A stretch of 64,000 nt of DNA from Lysinibacter sp. HNR (GTDB lineage Bacteria; Actinomycetota; Actinomycetes; Actinomycetales; Microbacteriaceae). A program made the position numbers and the translations under genes. Below are positions 53,195 to 62,314 of the stretch, piece by piece. The notes under the pieces were generated by a model. That model was not told where the DNA came from and searched no databases. It saw only the letters and a list, made by a program, of their open reading frames with translations. The DNA lies in the NCBI RefSeq assembly GCF_029760935.1, contig NZ_CP121684.1, positions 2,418,001 to 2,482,000 on the forward strand, given 5' to 3'. Position 1 is the stretch's first letter. Every line of letters begins with the position of its first letter.

Positions 53195-54292
53195 ATGGCA
53201 TCCGTCACTTTCGATAAAGCAACACGCCTGTACCCAAACACCACTCGCCCGGCGGTCGATTCAATTGATCTAGACATAGCCGATGGCGAGTTTCTCGTTT
53301 TGGTAGGCCCTTCCGGTTGCGGTAAATCAACAACACTCCGCATGCTTGCCGGTCTCGAAGAGGTCAACACCGGGCGCATTCTCATTGGAGATAAAGACGT
53401 TACCGACGTTGCCCCCAAAGACCGCGATATCGCAATGGTCTTCCAGAACTACGCCCTATACCCACACATGACGGTTGCCGAGAACATGGGCTTTGCGCTC
53501 AAGATCGCGGGAGTTGCCAAAGAAGAGCGCGCCGCACGCGTTCTTGAGGCGGCAAAGCTCCTCGACCTTGAACCCTACCTCTCGCGCAAGCCCAAGGCTC
53601 TCTCCGGTGGTCAACGGCAGCGTGTTGCCATGGGACGCGCGATCGTGCGTCAGCCGCAGGTGTTTCTCATGGACGAGCCGCTGTCTAACCTCGATGCCAA
53701 GTTGCGGGTACAAACACGCACCCAGATCGCATCGCTGCAGCGCCGCCTCGGGGTAACCACCGTGTACGTTACCCACGATCAGACCGAGGCCCTCACCATG
53801 GGTGATCGCATTGCGGTTCTCAAAGATGGCATCCTGCAGCAGGTGGGAACTCCCCGTGAGCTTCTCGATTCACCCGCCAACGTGTTTGTCGCCGGATTCA
53901 TTGGAAGCCCTGCGATGAACCTCTTCCCCACCGATGTTGTGGAGCAGGGTATTGCATTTGGTAACTCTGTTCTCCCCGTCCCCCGCGAAACTCTCGCGGG
54001 TATCACAGGTAAGCAGGTCACCGTGGGTGTCCGACCCGAAGACATTGAGATCTCCCGCGACAGTGGCACGGGTCTTGAGGTTCAGGTTGATCTGGTCGAA
54101 GAACTCGGGGCCGACGGCTACCTCTACGGACACTCCGAGGTGGAGGGCGTACGCACCGACATAGTGGCGCGCGTTGATGGCCGCAGCCACCCCCACGCCG
54201 GTGAAACCGTTTACGTTCACCCCGTTCCCAACCACGTCCACCTGTTTAACATCGACTCGGGCGACCGGGTTGGCGGCTCAGCCTCCCAGTAG
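53195..54292 (+). CDS. ABC transporter ATP-binding protein, MsmK/UgpC-like
   Basis: A 365-residue ATPase of the carbohydrate-importer type. Walker A GPSGCGKST, Q-loop MVFQNYALYPH, signature LSGGQRQRVAMGRA, Walker B VFLMDEPLSNLD, H-loop VTHDQTEALT, and a C-terminal OB-fold regulatory domain (VGVRPEDIEIS). Family members energise several sugar importers that lack their own ATPase. It has no neighbouring permease or binding protein, so it may serve the galactoside importer at 8.3-11.5 kb. AAGGAG precedes the ATG. Confidence 0.93.
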   Translation: MASVTFDKATRLYPNTTRPAVDSIDLDIADGEFLVLVGPSGCGKSTTLRMLAGLEEVNTGRILIGDKDVTDVAPKDRDIAMVFQNYALYPHMTVAENMGFALKIAGVAKEERAARVLEAAKLLDLEPYLSRKPKALSGGQRQRVAMGRAIVRQPQVFLMDEPLSNLDAKLRVQTRTQIASLQRRLGVTTVYVTHDQTEALTMGDRIAVLKDGILQQVGTPRELLDSPANVFVAGFIGSPAMNLFPTDVVEQGIAFGNSVLPVPRETLAGITGKQVTVGVRPEDIEISRDSGTGLEVQVDLVEELGADGYLYGHSEVEGVRTDIVARVDGRSHPHAGETVYVHPVPNHVHLFNIDSGDRVGGSASQ

Positions 54293-54324
54293 TCCCTGTC
54301 GACCTAAAACAGTGCCCGTTCTCA

Positions 54325-54365
54325 CGGAGGATGCGCGGACCAGTTCTCGCGTGTCCTCCGTTTTT
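54325..54365 (+). terminator. Rho-independent terminator of the ABC ATPase gene
   Basis: CGGAGGA pairs with TCCTCCG, extended by an inner GCG/CGC, and is followed by TTTTT. It is 32 bp after the stop. Confidence 0.85.
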
Positions 54366-54390
54366 ATTGTGACCCTACACCTGGAGCATC

Positions 54391-55794
54391 GTGTCAGTTT
54401 CTTTGAACATCACCGCGGCCCGGATTGATCCGGCGCTACTCGACCTCCCCTGGACCCTCCCTCTCAACGAATGGCCCGACGAGGTTATCGCGGCGCTACC
54501 CAAGGGAATTTCAAGGCACCTGGTACGTTTTGCCCACCTGAGCGGGCATATCGTGGCCGTTAAGGAAACAACAGACGACATGGCGCGCGGTGAGTACGAA
54601 ATGCTCATGACCCTGCAACGCCTTGAGATTCCGTGTGTTGAACCCATTGCCTTCCTGACCAATCGGCACACAGCGGGTGGTGAACCACTCAAGTCTGTCC
54701 TAATAACCAAGCACCTCACCTTCTCGCTGCCGTATCGGGCGCTCTTCTCGGGACGGATGCGCAAAAAGACCGCAAGCCGCCTAGTGGATTCGCTCTCGCT
54801 CCTTCTGGTGAGGCTGCACAACATCGGGTTTTTTTGGGGTGATGTTTCGCTCTCAAACACCCTCTTCCTCCGGGACGCGGGCGCTTTTGCCGCGTACCTG
54901 GTAGATGCCGAAACCGGCAAGCTCTTTGGCAAGGCCCTCTCCACCGGGCAGCGTGAACACGATCTTGAGATTGCGCGCGTGAATATTGCGGGTGAACTCC
55001 TCGATCTGCAGGCCAGTGGCCGACTCGACGAGAGCATCGACCCTGTCAAAATTGCCAACCGACTTCAGGAGTCCTACGACTCGCTCTGGGCCGAGCTCAC
55101 ACAGAGCGAGAGCTTCACCAGCGACGAGACCTGGCGTATCAGGGAACGTGTGCGACGCCTCAACAAGCTCGGATTCGATATTGAAGAAATGTCGATAACA
55201 ACCGATGTCTCGGGAACAACCGTCCATATCCAACCAAAAGTTGTTGACTCCGGCCACCACCAGCGCAGACTTATCCGCCTCACGGGGCTGGACGCGCAAG
55301 AAAACCAGGCGCGACGCCTTCTCAACGACCTTGACGAATACGTGGCCAGGCATCGCGAGGAGTCGCACCTCCCCGAGGACATGCTGGCCCACCAGTGGCT
55401 CACCGAGGTTTTTGAGCCCGTGATCATGGCGATCCCCCGCGAGATGAAGCGAAAGCTCCAGCCCGCCGAGGTGTTTCACGAGCTACTCGAATACCGCTGG
55501 TTTGAGAGCCAACGCCTCGAAAGAGACATCTCGCTTCAGGATGCCGTGTCCTCGTATATCACCGAGATCCTCGCCCATCGCCCTGATGAGGCACGCCTCT
55601 ACGACCCCCCGACGGGAACCTTCACGGTACCCGTCGAGGTGGTTTACCCCGACGCTGCCCCGGTCTCACCGAGCACTCCCCCGAGCGGGATCTTTGTGGA
55701 CCCGCTCTCCCCGGCTATCAGCAACGCGGATGACGAAGAGGAAGACCCGGGATACGATCCCGACGACGAGATTGACTGGCGCAAGCTCGTCTAG
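54391..55794 (+). CDS. DUF4032 protein with kinase-like N-terminal half
   Basis: A 467-residue cytoplasmic protein of the actinobacterial DUF4032 family. The N-terminal half resembles a lipopolysaccharide-kinase-like protein kinase fold: VAVKETTDDMARGEYEML suggests the ATP-binding lysine and helix-C glutamate, GFFWGDVSLSNTLF the catalytic loop, and YLVDAETGKL the metal-binding DXE/DFG equivalent. The C-terminal DUF4032 part (VFHELLEYRWFESQRLERDISLQDAVSSYI) is conserved; the end is acidic. The start is a GTG at 54391. Substrate and activity are unknown; kinase activity is inference. Confidence 0.85.
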   Translation: MSVSLNITAARIDPALLDLPWTLPLNEWPDEVIAALPKGISRHLVRFAHLSGHIVAVKETTDDMARGEYEMLMTLQRLEIPCVEPIAFLTNRHTAGGEPLKSVLITKHLTFSLPYRALFSGRMRKKTASRLVDSLSLLLVRLHNIGFFWGDVSLSNTLFLRDAGAFAAYLVDAETGKLFGKALSTGQREHDLEIARVNIAGELLDLQASGRLDESIDPVKIANRLQESYDSLWAELTQSESFTSDETWRIRERVRRLNKLGFDIEEMSITTDVSGTTVHIQPKVVDSGHHQRRLIRLTGLDAQENQARRLLNDLDEYVARHREESHLPEDMLAHQWLTEVFEPVIMAIPREMKRKLQPAEVFHELLEYRWFESQRLERDISLQDAVSSYITEILAHRPDEARLYDPPTGTFTVPVEVVYPDAAPVSPSTPPSGIFVDPLSPAISNADDEEEDPGYDPDDEIDWRKLV

Positions 55795-55884
55795 TCGGGA
55801 TGCATCCGGGCTCTTACCGAGACGCAGCTGCATATCTTCTCAGGGAACGGTGACGGGTCTAATCGGACGCTGTTTCTTCGCCCC

Positions 55885-57324
55885 TTATTCCTCGACCGTG
55901 TGCATGGCTCGGGCAGCATCCGAGATGGATCCGGTAAGCGAGGGGTATACCGTAAACGCGCGGGCAACCTGATCAACCGTGAGACGGTGCTCCACCGCGA
56001 GCGCCAGCGGAAATACTAATTCACTCGCGTTGGGGGCCACAATAACACCGCCCAGGACGGTGCCGGAGCCCCGACTGGAGAAGAGCTTCACAAAGCCGTC
56101 GGTGATGCCCATCATCTTGGCGCGCGGGTTTACCTTGAGCGGAAGCTTGTAAATTTCACCGCGGCGCACGCCCTCTTCAATCTGTTTTTGAGAGAAGCCT
56201 ACGGTGGCGATCTGCGGCTGGGTAAAGATATTTGCGGCAACGTTGCGCAGCTCGATGGGGGTTACTGCATCACCCAGGGCGTGAAAGATCGCGGTACGTC
56301 CCTGCATGGAGGCGACGGAGGCCAGGGGCATAAAGTTGGTGCAGTCTCCCGTTGCATAGATTGAGGGGATACTCGTGCGCGCCACCCGGTTGACCCGAAT
56401 GTGTCCACTCTCGGTGAGCTGCACACCCGCAGAGCGCAGTCCGATACCCGCGGTGTTGGGGATGGAACCAACCGCCATGAGGCAGTGCGACCCCTCCACC
56501 GTTTTGCCGTCTGCGAGAGTTACCACAACACTCTCACCGTTGCGCACCACGGTATCGGCTCGCGACTTGTTCAGCACCGTCATGCCGTTTCTTCGGAACA
56601 CGGACTCCACCACCCCGGCGGCATCGGCATCCTCGCCGGGCAGCACCTGATCGCGACTGGAGATCAAGGTAACTTTCGAGCCCAGCGCGCGATAGGCTGA
56701 GGCAAATTCGGCCCCGGTCACACCGGACCCCACCACGATAAGGTGTTCGGGGATTGCCTGCAGGCTGTAGAGCTGGGTCCAGGTGAGGATGCGCTCCCCG
56801 TCGGGCATTGCGGAGTCGAGCTTGCGGGGGCTTGCACCCACCGAGACCACAACGGTGTCGGCCTCGATCCGATCGAAGTCTGTTCCCTCTTCGCCGCGAG
56901 CGGTTGAGACAATCACAGCATTTTGACCGTCGAGCCGCCCTTCGCCGGTAATAATTCGCACACCCGCATTTTCAAGGGTGGTTCTCATGTCTTCGGATTG
57001 TTCGTGGGCAAGAGCCAACAGGCGGCGGTTTACCGCGGCCAGGTTGACGGCAACCTCGGGGCGAACGGGTTTGTCGGCGTCTGTTCGTGCATAAAATTGC
57101 ACGCCCAATTGGTCGGAATCGCGCACCGCAATCGCGGCTTCTGCCGTGGAGATCAGGCTTTTTGAGGGGACCACATCCGTGATGACGGCGGAGCCTCCCA
57201 CACCCGCACGCTCCACCAACGTGACCTCGGCTCCCAGCTGAGCTCCTGTCAGGGCAGCCTCATAGCCGCCGGGCCCACCCCCCACAACAACAACCCGATG
57301 CTTGCGCTCAAACTCATAAGACAT
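55885..57324 (-). CDS. NAD(P)H dehydrogenase (quinone), LpdA-type flavoprotein
   Basis: A 479-residue pyridine nucleotide-disulfide oxidoreductase homologue. FAD site VVVGGGPGGYEAAL, second dinucleotide site VVGSGVTGAEFASAYRALG, IYATGDCTNFMPLAS, and a C-terminal dimerisation domain. The redox disulfide is missing: the position of CXXXXC reads VGGSAVITDVVPSKSLI, as in the mycobacterial LpdA quinone reductase, so it is not a lipoamide dehydrogenase. The start at 57322-57324 has GAGGGAGAA upstream; the longer frame is not family-like. The final DAARAMHTVEE is typical. Confidence 0.9.
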   Translation of the reverse strand: MSYEFERKHRVVVVGGGPGGYEAALTGAQLGAEVTLVERAGVGGSAVITDVVPSKSLISTAEAAIAVRDSDQLGVQFYARTDADKPVRPEVAVNLAAVNRRLLALAHEQSEDMRTTLENAGVRIITGEGRLDGQNAVIVSTARGEEGTDFDRIEADTVVVSVGASPRKLDSAMPDGERILTWTQLYSLQAIPEHLIVVGSGVTGAEFASAYRALGSKVTLISSRDQVLPGEDADAAGVVESVFRRNGMTVLNKSRADTVVRNGESVVVTLADGKTVEGSHCLMAVGSIPNTAGIGLRSAGVQLTESGHIRVNRVARTSIPSIYATGDCTNFMPLASVASMQGRTAIFHALGDAVTPIELRNVAANIFTQPQIATVGFSQKQIEEGVRRGEIYKLPLKVNPRAKMMGITDGFVKLFSSRGSGTVLGGVIVAPNASELVFPLALAVEHRLTVDQVARAFTVYPSLTGSISDAARAMHTVEE

Positions 57325-57360
57325 GCGCCTATTCTCCCTCGTTATTCGCCTCATCGCCAA

Positions 57361-57562
57361 ACCGTAAGGTCGAAATTAATCACGACTGTGAGGTTGAGCG
57401 ATAACGCCAGCAGAGACAGGCACTCTCAACAACGAAGAGCAGACACTCTCAACGCCAGAACGAAAAATCGCAACGGCGGAAGTAAGACATAATTGTGGAG
57501 GCTCTCCCCAAAATTCCTGTATCCCTGATCTCCTGACGGAAAGTGCCAGTAGGCTTATCAGT
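57361..57562. other. Divergent intergenic region between LpdA-type gene and pnp
   Basis: About 200 bp with promoters expected in both directions. CACTCTCAAC occurs twice (from about 57421 and 57447), a possible regulator half-site pair. No gene seen. Confidence 0.35.
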
Positions 57563-58423
57563 ATGACGACGATTGTGCCTCCCTCTCATGACATCCACCC
57601 GCTCGATGTTCCGGGATCAGACCCGTTTGAGATTGCGCGGCAGGCGGCAGCGCAGATTGCAGAAAAAACGGGGGTTGAGCGCCACGATATCGCGCTCACG
57701 CTGGGGAGCGGTTGGGCAAAAGCGGCCGACCTCATCGGTGAGACGGTAGCTACACTTCCCGCAACAGAAATCATTGGCTTTAGCAAACCGGCACTTGAGG
57801 GCCACGTGGGCACGCTCCGTTCCATCGCCCTGCCCGGTGGGAAACACGCGCTTGTCATTGGTGCGCGCACCCACTACTACGAAGATCACGGCGTGCGGCG
57901 CGTGGTGCACAGCGTACGCACGGCGGCTGCCACCGGCGCAAAAACTATGATCCTTACGAACGGCGCGGGCGGAATTCGCGAAACCTGGAAGCCGGGCCAG
58001 CCCGTTCTGATTAGCGACCACATTAACCTCACCGCCGACTCCCCGCTCGAGGGGGCCACTTTCATCGACCTCACCGATCTCTACTCCGCACGTCTGCGCG
58101 GCGTAGCACAGGCGGTTGAGCCCTCACTCGATGAGGGCGTATACGTGCAGTTCCGCGGGCCCCACTACGAAACCCCGGCCGAGGTTCAGATGGCAAAGAG
58201 CATCGGCGGGCACATTGTGGGGATGTCCACCACGCTTGAGGCGATAGCCGCACGCGAGGCAGGTATGGAGGTGCTGGGCTTCTCTCTCGTTACCAACCTG
58301 GCCGCCGGAATCCAAAAAACCCCGCTGAGCCACGAGGAGGTCATCGAGGCCGGACGCACCGCCGAGCCGGTTATCAGCAGCCTACTCGCCCGTGTTGTCA
58401 CGGAAATTTCTCAGGGAGGTTAA
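57563..58423 (+). CDS. Purine nucleoside phosphorylase (trimeric PNP)
   Basis: A 286-residue enzyme that splits inosine or guanosine with phosphate to base and ribose-1-phosphate. Family motifs: LTLGSGWAKAADLI at the phosphate site, ILTNGAGGIRETW, QFRGPHYETPAEVQM with the catalytic-site Glu, and the signature GMSTTLEAIAAREAGMEVLGFSLVTNLAAG (written in outline), whose Asn marks the 6-oxopurine-specific trimeric class. The mutase gene follows after 2 bp, and the mutase could convert ribose-1-phosphate, so the pair forms a nucleoside salvage operon. Confidence 0.93.
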   Translation: MTTIVPPSHDIHPLDVPGSDPFEIARQAAAQIAEKTGVERHDIALTLGSGWAKAADLIGETVATLPATEIIGFSKPALEGHVGTLRSIALPGGKHALVIGARTHYYEDHGVRRVVHSVRTAAATGAKTMILTNGAGGIRETWKPGQPVLISDHINLTADSPLEGATFIDLTDLYSARLRGVAQAVEPSLDEGVYVQFRGPHYETPAEVQMAKSIGGHIVGMSTTLEAIAAREAGMEVLGFSLVTNLAAGIQKTPLSHEEVIEAGRTAEPVISSLLARVVTEISQGG

Positions 58424-58425
58424 CG

Positions 58426-60177
58426 ATGACAGAGAGCATCATTGCGGCGGCGGGGGCCTGGCACGATCAGGATCCCGACCCGGAGACTCGAGCCGAACTC
58501 AATCGTCTTATCACAGATGCCCTCGGCGGCCATGACCGGGCGGTAGCAGAGTTGCACTCACGCTTTGACTCTCGACTCGCGTTTGGCACGGCTGGGCTGC
58601 GCGGTGAGCTGGGGGCGGGCTGCGCGCGGATGAACCGCGTGCTGGTCACCCAGGCCGCAGCCGGGTTTGCGATGTATCTGCTCGAAAAGTCGGCGACTGC
58701 CGAGAAAAACGGCACGGACGCGGGGCCAAACCCCGCACAGCCCAGCATCGTCATCGGCTATGACGGACGCAAGAACTCGGATGTTTTTGCACGCGATACC
58801 GCCGAAATCATGGCGGGAGCCGGGGTGCGAGCCGTCCTTCTTCCCGAAGCTCTCCCCACCCCTGTGCTCGCCTTTGCGGTGCGCCACCTCGGGGTTTCAG
58901 CCGGCGTAATGGTAACCGCCAGCCACAACCCTCCCCGTGACAACGGCTATAAGGTCTACCTGGGTGGAGACAGCGCTGGCTCACAGATCACCGCCCCCAT
59001 GGACTCCGAAATTGCGGCTAAAATCAGCCTGGTTGCAGCTTCCGGCCCCATCTCGGACCTCCCCCGCTCCACCGACTACGAGGTGGCAGGAGGCGCGGTG
59101 GTGCGGGACTATATTGCCGCGACAAGCGCGCTGAGCCACTATGCGGGTTCGGATGCCAACACGGCCGAGGGACCCATCCCCCGCTCTCCCCTCAGCGTGG
59201 TGTATACCGCGATGCACGGGGTGGGATGGCAAACCGCGTCCCGAGTCTTCGAGCAGGCGGGATTGCCTATACCTCGCAGCGTTGCGGAGCAACAGAATCC
59301 CGACCCTGACTTCCCCACGGTTGCCTTCCCTAACCCGGAGGAGCCAGGGGCTATGGATCTCTCCTACGCACTCGCACGCACGGGGGCAGACCTCATTATC
59401 GCCAACGATCCGGACGCCGATCGGCTCGCGGTAGCCATCCCCGACCCAACCCAGGTGGAGGGGTTCCGTCGCCTTACCGGAAACGAGGTGGGCCTTCTTC
59501 TGGGCTGGCGCGCGGCAGAACTCAACTCCCGCTCCGATACCCCGGGAGGAACGCTAGCCTGCACCATCGTGTCCTCTCCCGGACTCGGGGTTATCGCCCG
59601 CGCCCACGGACTCAATTTTGTGGAGACACTCACCGGGTTTAAATGGGTATCCCGCGTTCCCAACCTCATTTTTGGTTATGAGGAAGCCCTGGGCTACCTC
59701 GTTAATCCCGATACGATCCGCGACAAAGACGGCATCTCCGCCGCCGTGATGTTTCTCGATCTGGCCCAGGAATATCACGATAGGGGCGTGTCGGTGAGCG
59801 ACCTGCTCGACCAAATCTCGGAGACGTACGGCCACTTTGCCTCCGGGCAGGTATCGATCCGGGTCACGGATCTCTCCATCATCGACACGATCATGGCACG
59901 CCTGCGCCAGAGCCCACCCTCCTCGGTGGGAGGAATAGCGGTATCTCGGGTCGAAGACCTTTCCGCCGGCCTGGGTGGGCTACCGGCCAGCGATGTGCTC
60001 CGCTATATTCTGGAAGACGGCTCACGGATCATGGTTCGCCCAAGCGGTACCGAACCCAAGCTGAAGATCTATATTGACACACAGAGCAGTATTGGCTCAC
60101 TCGCCGAGCGCCGTGCACACTGTCGGGCAACCCTGGCGTCTCTTGAAACAGAGATGCGGGAACTCACTGAGAGCTAA
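58426..60177 (+). CDS. Phosphopentomutase/phosphoglucomutase-type alpha-phosphohexomutase
   Basis: A 583-residue phosphosugar mutase. The phosphoserine loop TASHNPPRDNGYKVY, metal-binding NDPDADRLAVAIP, sugar-binding GYEEALGY and phosphate-binding RPSGTEPKLKIYID are all intact; length matches the PgmB/PGM2-like class. Members interconvert ribose-1- and ribose-5-phosphate or glucose-1- and glucose-6-phosphate. The 2-bp gap to pnp argues for phosphopentomutase activity. It could also supply the glucose-1-phosphate step missing from the Leloir cluster. Confidence 0.9.
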   Translation: MTESIIAAAGAWHDQDPDPETRAELNRLITDALGGHDRAVAELHSRFDSRLAFGTAGLRGELGAGCARMNRVLVTQAAAGFAMYLLEKSATAEKNGTDAGPNPAQPSIVIGYDGRKNSDVFARDTAEIMAGAGVRAVLLPEALPTPVLAFAVRHLGVSAGVMVTASHNPPRDNGYKVYLGGDSAGSQITAPMDSEIAAKISLVAASGPISDLPRSTDYEVAGGAVVRDYIAATSALSHYAGSDANTAEGPIPRSPLSVVYTAMHGVGWQTASRVFEQAGLPIPRSVAEQQNPDPDFPTVAFPNPEEPGAMDLSYALARTGADLIIANDPDADRLAVAIPDPTQVEGFRRLTGNEVGLLLGWRAAELNSRSDTPGGTLACTIVSSPGLGVIARAHGLNFVETLTGFKWVSRVPNLIFGYEEALGYLVNPDTIRDKDGISAAVMFLDLAQEYHDRGVSVSDLLDQISETYGHFASGQVSIRVTDLSIIDTIMARLRQSPPSSVGGIAVSRVEDLSAGLGGLPASDVLRYILEDGSRIMVRPSGTEPKLKIYIDTQSSIGSLAERRAHCRATLASLETEMRELTES

Positions 60178-60457
60178 CCGTGCAGTCTACGGTGGTCATC
60201 GCAACGCCGAGATCGTCCGTGAAGCACTGCAGACGCGGATCGCAACAAACCTCGAGTAACAAACATAATGGACGGCTGCAGGGCCAAAAGATCATAGGAC
60301 GAGCCTGGTGGATACGCCGAGAACACAAACACATGACCCGATGCCCTCTCAACATTGCGCATTAGTACATTCACAGATTCGGGTGATCTTGCCCGACTAA
60401 AATCGGGGTGTGTTATGCGCACCTTACACTGTCGGTCCGCTGCGGCGGCAGTTTACG
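60178..60457. other. Gap between mutase gene and small membrane protein gene
   Basis: About 280 bp with no convincing gene on either strand. A TAAAAT hexamer near 60398 may be a promoter element for the downstream gene. Base composition drops slightly from the mutase gene. Confidence 0.35.
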
Positions 60458-60841
60458 GTGCGCACCATAACAATCCTGGTCGTCGCGATCGTCTTTATTG
60501 TGGGCCTCTGGGGTGTCGCCCATAGTGATGGTCTCGGCCCCTCCACACCCGCTCATCCCGTGGTTCCGACCCTCATAGACGCTCCGGAAGAGCAACTCGT
60601 TTCCGCCACAAAACCTGACACTGCGACCGATACGAACACGGCGATCGGGGTGGTGACATGCATCCTCGGGATTCTCTGCGGTTTTATATTGGCAGCACTA
60701 CTCTTTTTCGCTCTGCGCTTCAGATTGGTGCGGTTTCAGAGCCTCCGGGCGCTTCCTCTGTTGATCACTTTCTCCTCTGAATTCGGCCACCGCGGCAGAC
60801 ATCGATTCGATCTTCATCACCTGAGCCTCCTGCGGATCTAG
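60458..60841 (+). CDS. Hypothetical two-helix membrane protein
   Basis: A protein of about 127 residues with two hydrophobic helices (TITILVVAIVFIVGLWGVA and GVVTCILGILCGFILAALLFFAL) separated by a Pro/Thr-rich outer segment. I prefer the GTG at 60458; the open frame begins at 60410. The last 25 residues are His/Arg-rich and may not be native. I do not recognise the family. It precedes a DsbA-like gene by 102 bp on the same strand. Confidence 0.5.
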   Translation: MRTITILVVAIVFIVGLWGVAHSDGLGPSTPAHPVVPTLIDAPEEQLVSATKPDTATDTNTAIGVVTCILGILCGFILAALLFFALRFRLVRFQSLRALPLLITFSSEFGHRGRHRFDLHHLSLLRI

Positions 60842-60943
60842 CTCGTCCTCACTCTGCCACGAGCGGGAACGGGTCGCTTGACCGTTCCCACTTATTGGCA
60901 ATTGCTGAACGTTCACACCCACCACATCTCAAAAGGAACACTC

Positions 60944-61648
60944 ATGACCCACCACACTGTGCAGAAATCACGGAAAAAGCTCGGTACTTCAGCAAAGGCG
61001 GCATTCATCACCATCCCCGCTATTATTCTCATCTTCCTGATTGTCGTCCTCTCCTCCGCACTCAACCAGACCGACACACAGCGAGCCTCTAAGGGCACTC
61101 ATCCCGGGGACGTTCCACTCGTTCAGGAGAACTCGCATGTGCTTAATGACGCCGGCGAAGGAGCCCCCACGCTGGTCGAGTTTCTTGACTTCGAGTGCGA
61201 GGTCTGCGGGGCCGTCTATCCTGTCATCGAGGATATCCGCCAAAAATACGATGGCAAGATTAACTATGTGGTTCGCTATCTCCCGATCCCGGGCCACAAA
61301 AACTCTATGAACGCCGCGATTGCCGTTGAAGCCTCCGCAAATCAGGGAAGATTCGAGGAAATGTACCGGAAGATGTTTGAGACCCAGGCCGAGTGGGGAG
61401 AGAAACAAACGTCAGAGGCCGAACGTTTTCGTTCCTTCGCAGAGGAACTCGGTTTGGACATGACGGCCTACGAGAAGGCCGTTACCGACCCCGCGACACA
61501 GGCACGAGTCGAGGAAGATTTTAATGCGGCCCGGGCACTCGGGCTCCAAGGAACGCCCACGTTCTTCCTCGACGGCGAGATACTCCAGCCTCGGATGGCT
61601 AGCGATATCACCGATGCGCTTGATCAGGCAATTGCCAACCGGGGGTGA
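60944..61648 (+). CDS. DsbA-like thioredoxin-domain protein (second copy)
   Basis: A 234-residue exported oxidoreductase. A basic N-terminus and one helix (AAFITIPAIILIFLIVVLSSAL) anchor it; the thioredoxin_4 domain has active site CEVC in FLDFECEVCGAVYP and cis-Pro in GLQGTPTFFLDG, with the helical insertion between. AAAAGGA precedes the ATG at 60944. The CEVC dipeptide and lack of the long charged leader set it apart from the CPYC protein at 52.0 kb, so redox properties probably differ. It lies beside a secreted Vap-like gene. Confidence 0.9.
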   Translation: MTHHTVQKSRKKLGTSAKAAFITIPAIILIFLIVVLSSALNQTDTQRASKGTHPGDVPLVQENSHVLNDAGEGAPTLVEFLDFECEVCGAVYPVIEDIRQKYDGKINYVVRYLPIPGHKNSMNAAIAVEASANQGRFEEMYRKMFETQAEWGEKQTSEAERFRSFAEELGLDMTAYEKAVTDPATQARVEEDFNAARALGLQGTPTFFLDGEILQPRMASDITDALDQAIANRG

Positions 61649-61762
61649 GCATGCTGTGATGCAGCCGCCACATTCCGACCATAGCTTCTCGTGTGGATCT
61701 CACGAACATGTCTGAGTCATCTTCTCCTGCCTCTGCGGTTGCCGGATCGCTGCTGCAGAGCA

Positions 61763-61794
61763 GGGGAGGAGATCCAATGCTGGAATCCCTCCCC
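61763..61794. terminator. Hairpin between DsbA-like and Vap-like genes
   Basis: GGGGAGG pairs with CCTCCCC, continued by an inner GATCCA/TGGAATC helix with a bulge, around an ATGC loop. It lies 8 bp beyond the minus-strand Vap-like stop and 115 bp beyond the DsbA-like stop. Confidence 0.65.
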
Positions 61795-61801
61795 CGCCAG
61801 A

Positions 61802-62314
61802 CTATCTGTCTTTCCAGTGACCGCCATTGCCTTTAAAAATCCCGGCAATAGCTATACCTTCGGCGGCATGAAATTTTCCAATCATGCGGCTCTTTCCAGC
61901 TTCACCACTCAAAGGACTTGGTCCGAAAAATTCGACTATTGTTGTAGTCGTCGTAGCAACCACTGTGTAAGAATGGGTGTTTTGGTAGAGATAGTCAAAT
62001 CCATAATACGAACTCAACGTACCATGAACATACCCCCCACCAACCCCCATACCACCAAATCCTCCGTTAAACTGCTTGGCTCCTACTCCAGCCACTCCCG
62101 ACACTTTAAGCTCAAGGGTGCCACCAAAAAGAAAAGACCAAATGGAAACATCGGCGGCTCTACTGATGACCACCGCATAGGGCGACGCCGTCGGATGCTC
62201 TACTACCGTAGATGTTTGCGGTAGAGTTTCTACTTGAGCAGCCGCTGGAGCCGCAAAAATGGTACCACAGACAAGCGAAACCCCCACCGCCGCCGCTTTT
62301 AATCTCTTCTTCAT
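61802..62314 (-). CDS. Secreted Vap-like (virulence-associated protein family) protein
   Basis: A 170-residue exported protein with signal peptide MKKRLKAAAVGVSLVCG then FAAPAAAQ (cleavage near residue 26). The mature part has no cysteine and a Gly-rich beta-barrel pattern: GGGYVHGTLSSYYGFDYLYQ, NTHSYTVVATTTTTIVEFFG, and IGKFHAAEGIAIAGIFKGNGGHW. From memory these align with the VapA/VapB core of Rhodococcus equi (GG-GTLY-LY-NT-SF, FFD, G-F-AG, G-GGG-W). In R. equi, VapA acts on the host phagosome; Vap homologues outside virulent Rhodococcus exist but are uncommon. The gene is of lower GC than its neighbours and next to an AT-rich gap. Function here unknown. Confidence 0.72.
   Translation of the reverse strand: MKKRLKAAAVGVSLVCGTIFAAPAAAQVETLPQTSTVVEHPTASPYAVVISRAADVSIWSFLFGGTLELKVSGVAGVGAKQFNGGFGGMGVGGGYVHGTLSSYYGFDYLYQNTHSYTVVATTTTTIVEFFGPSPLSGEAGKSRMIGKFHAAEGIAIAGIFKGNGGHWKDR

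Noticed and set aside
62200..62230. LPQTS near residue 31 of the Vap-like protein as a sortase motif
   Set aside because: It is at the N-terminus of the mature protein and is not followed by a hydrophobic helix and basic tail.
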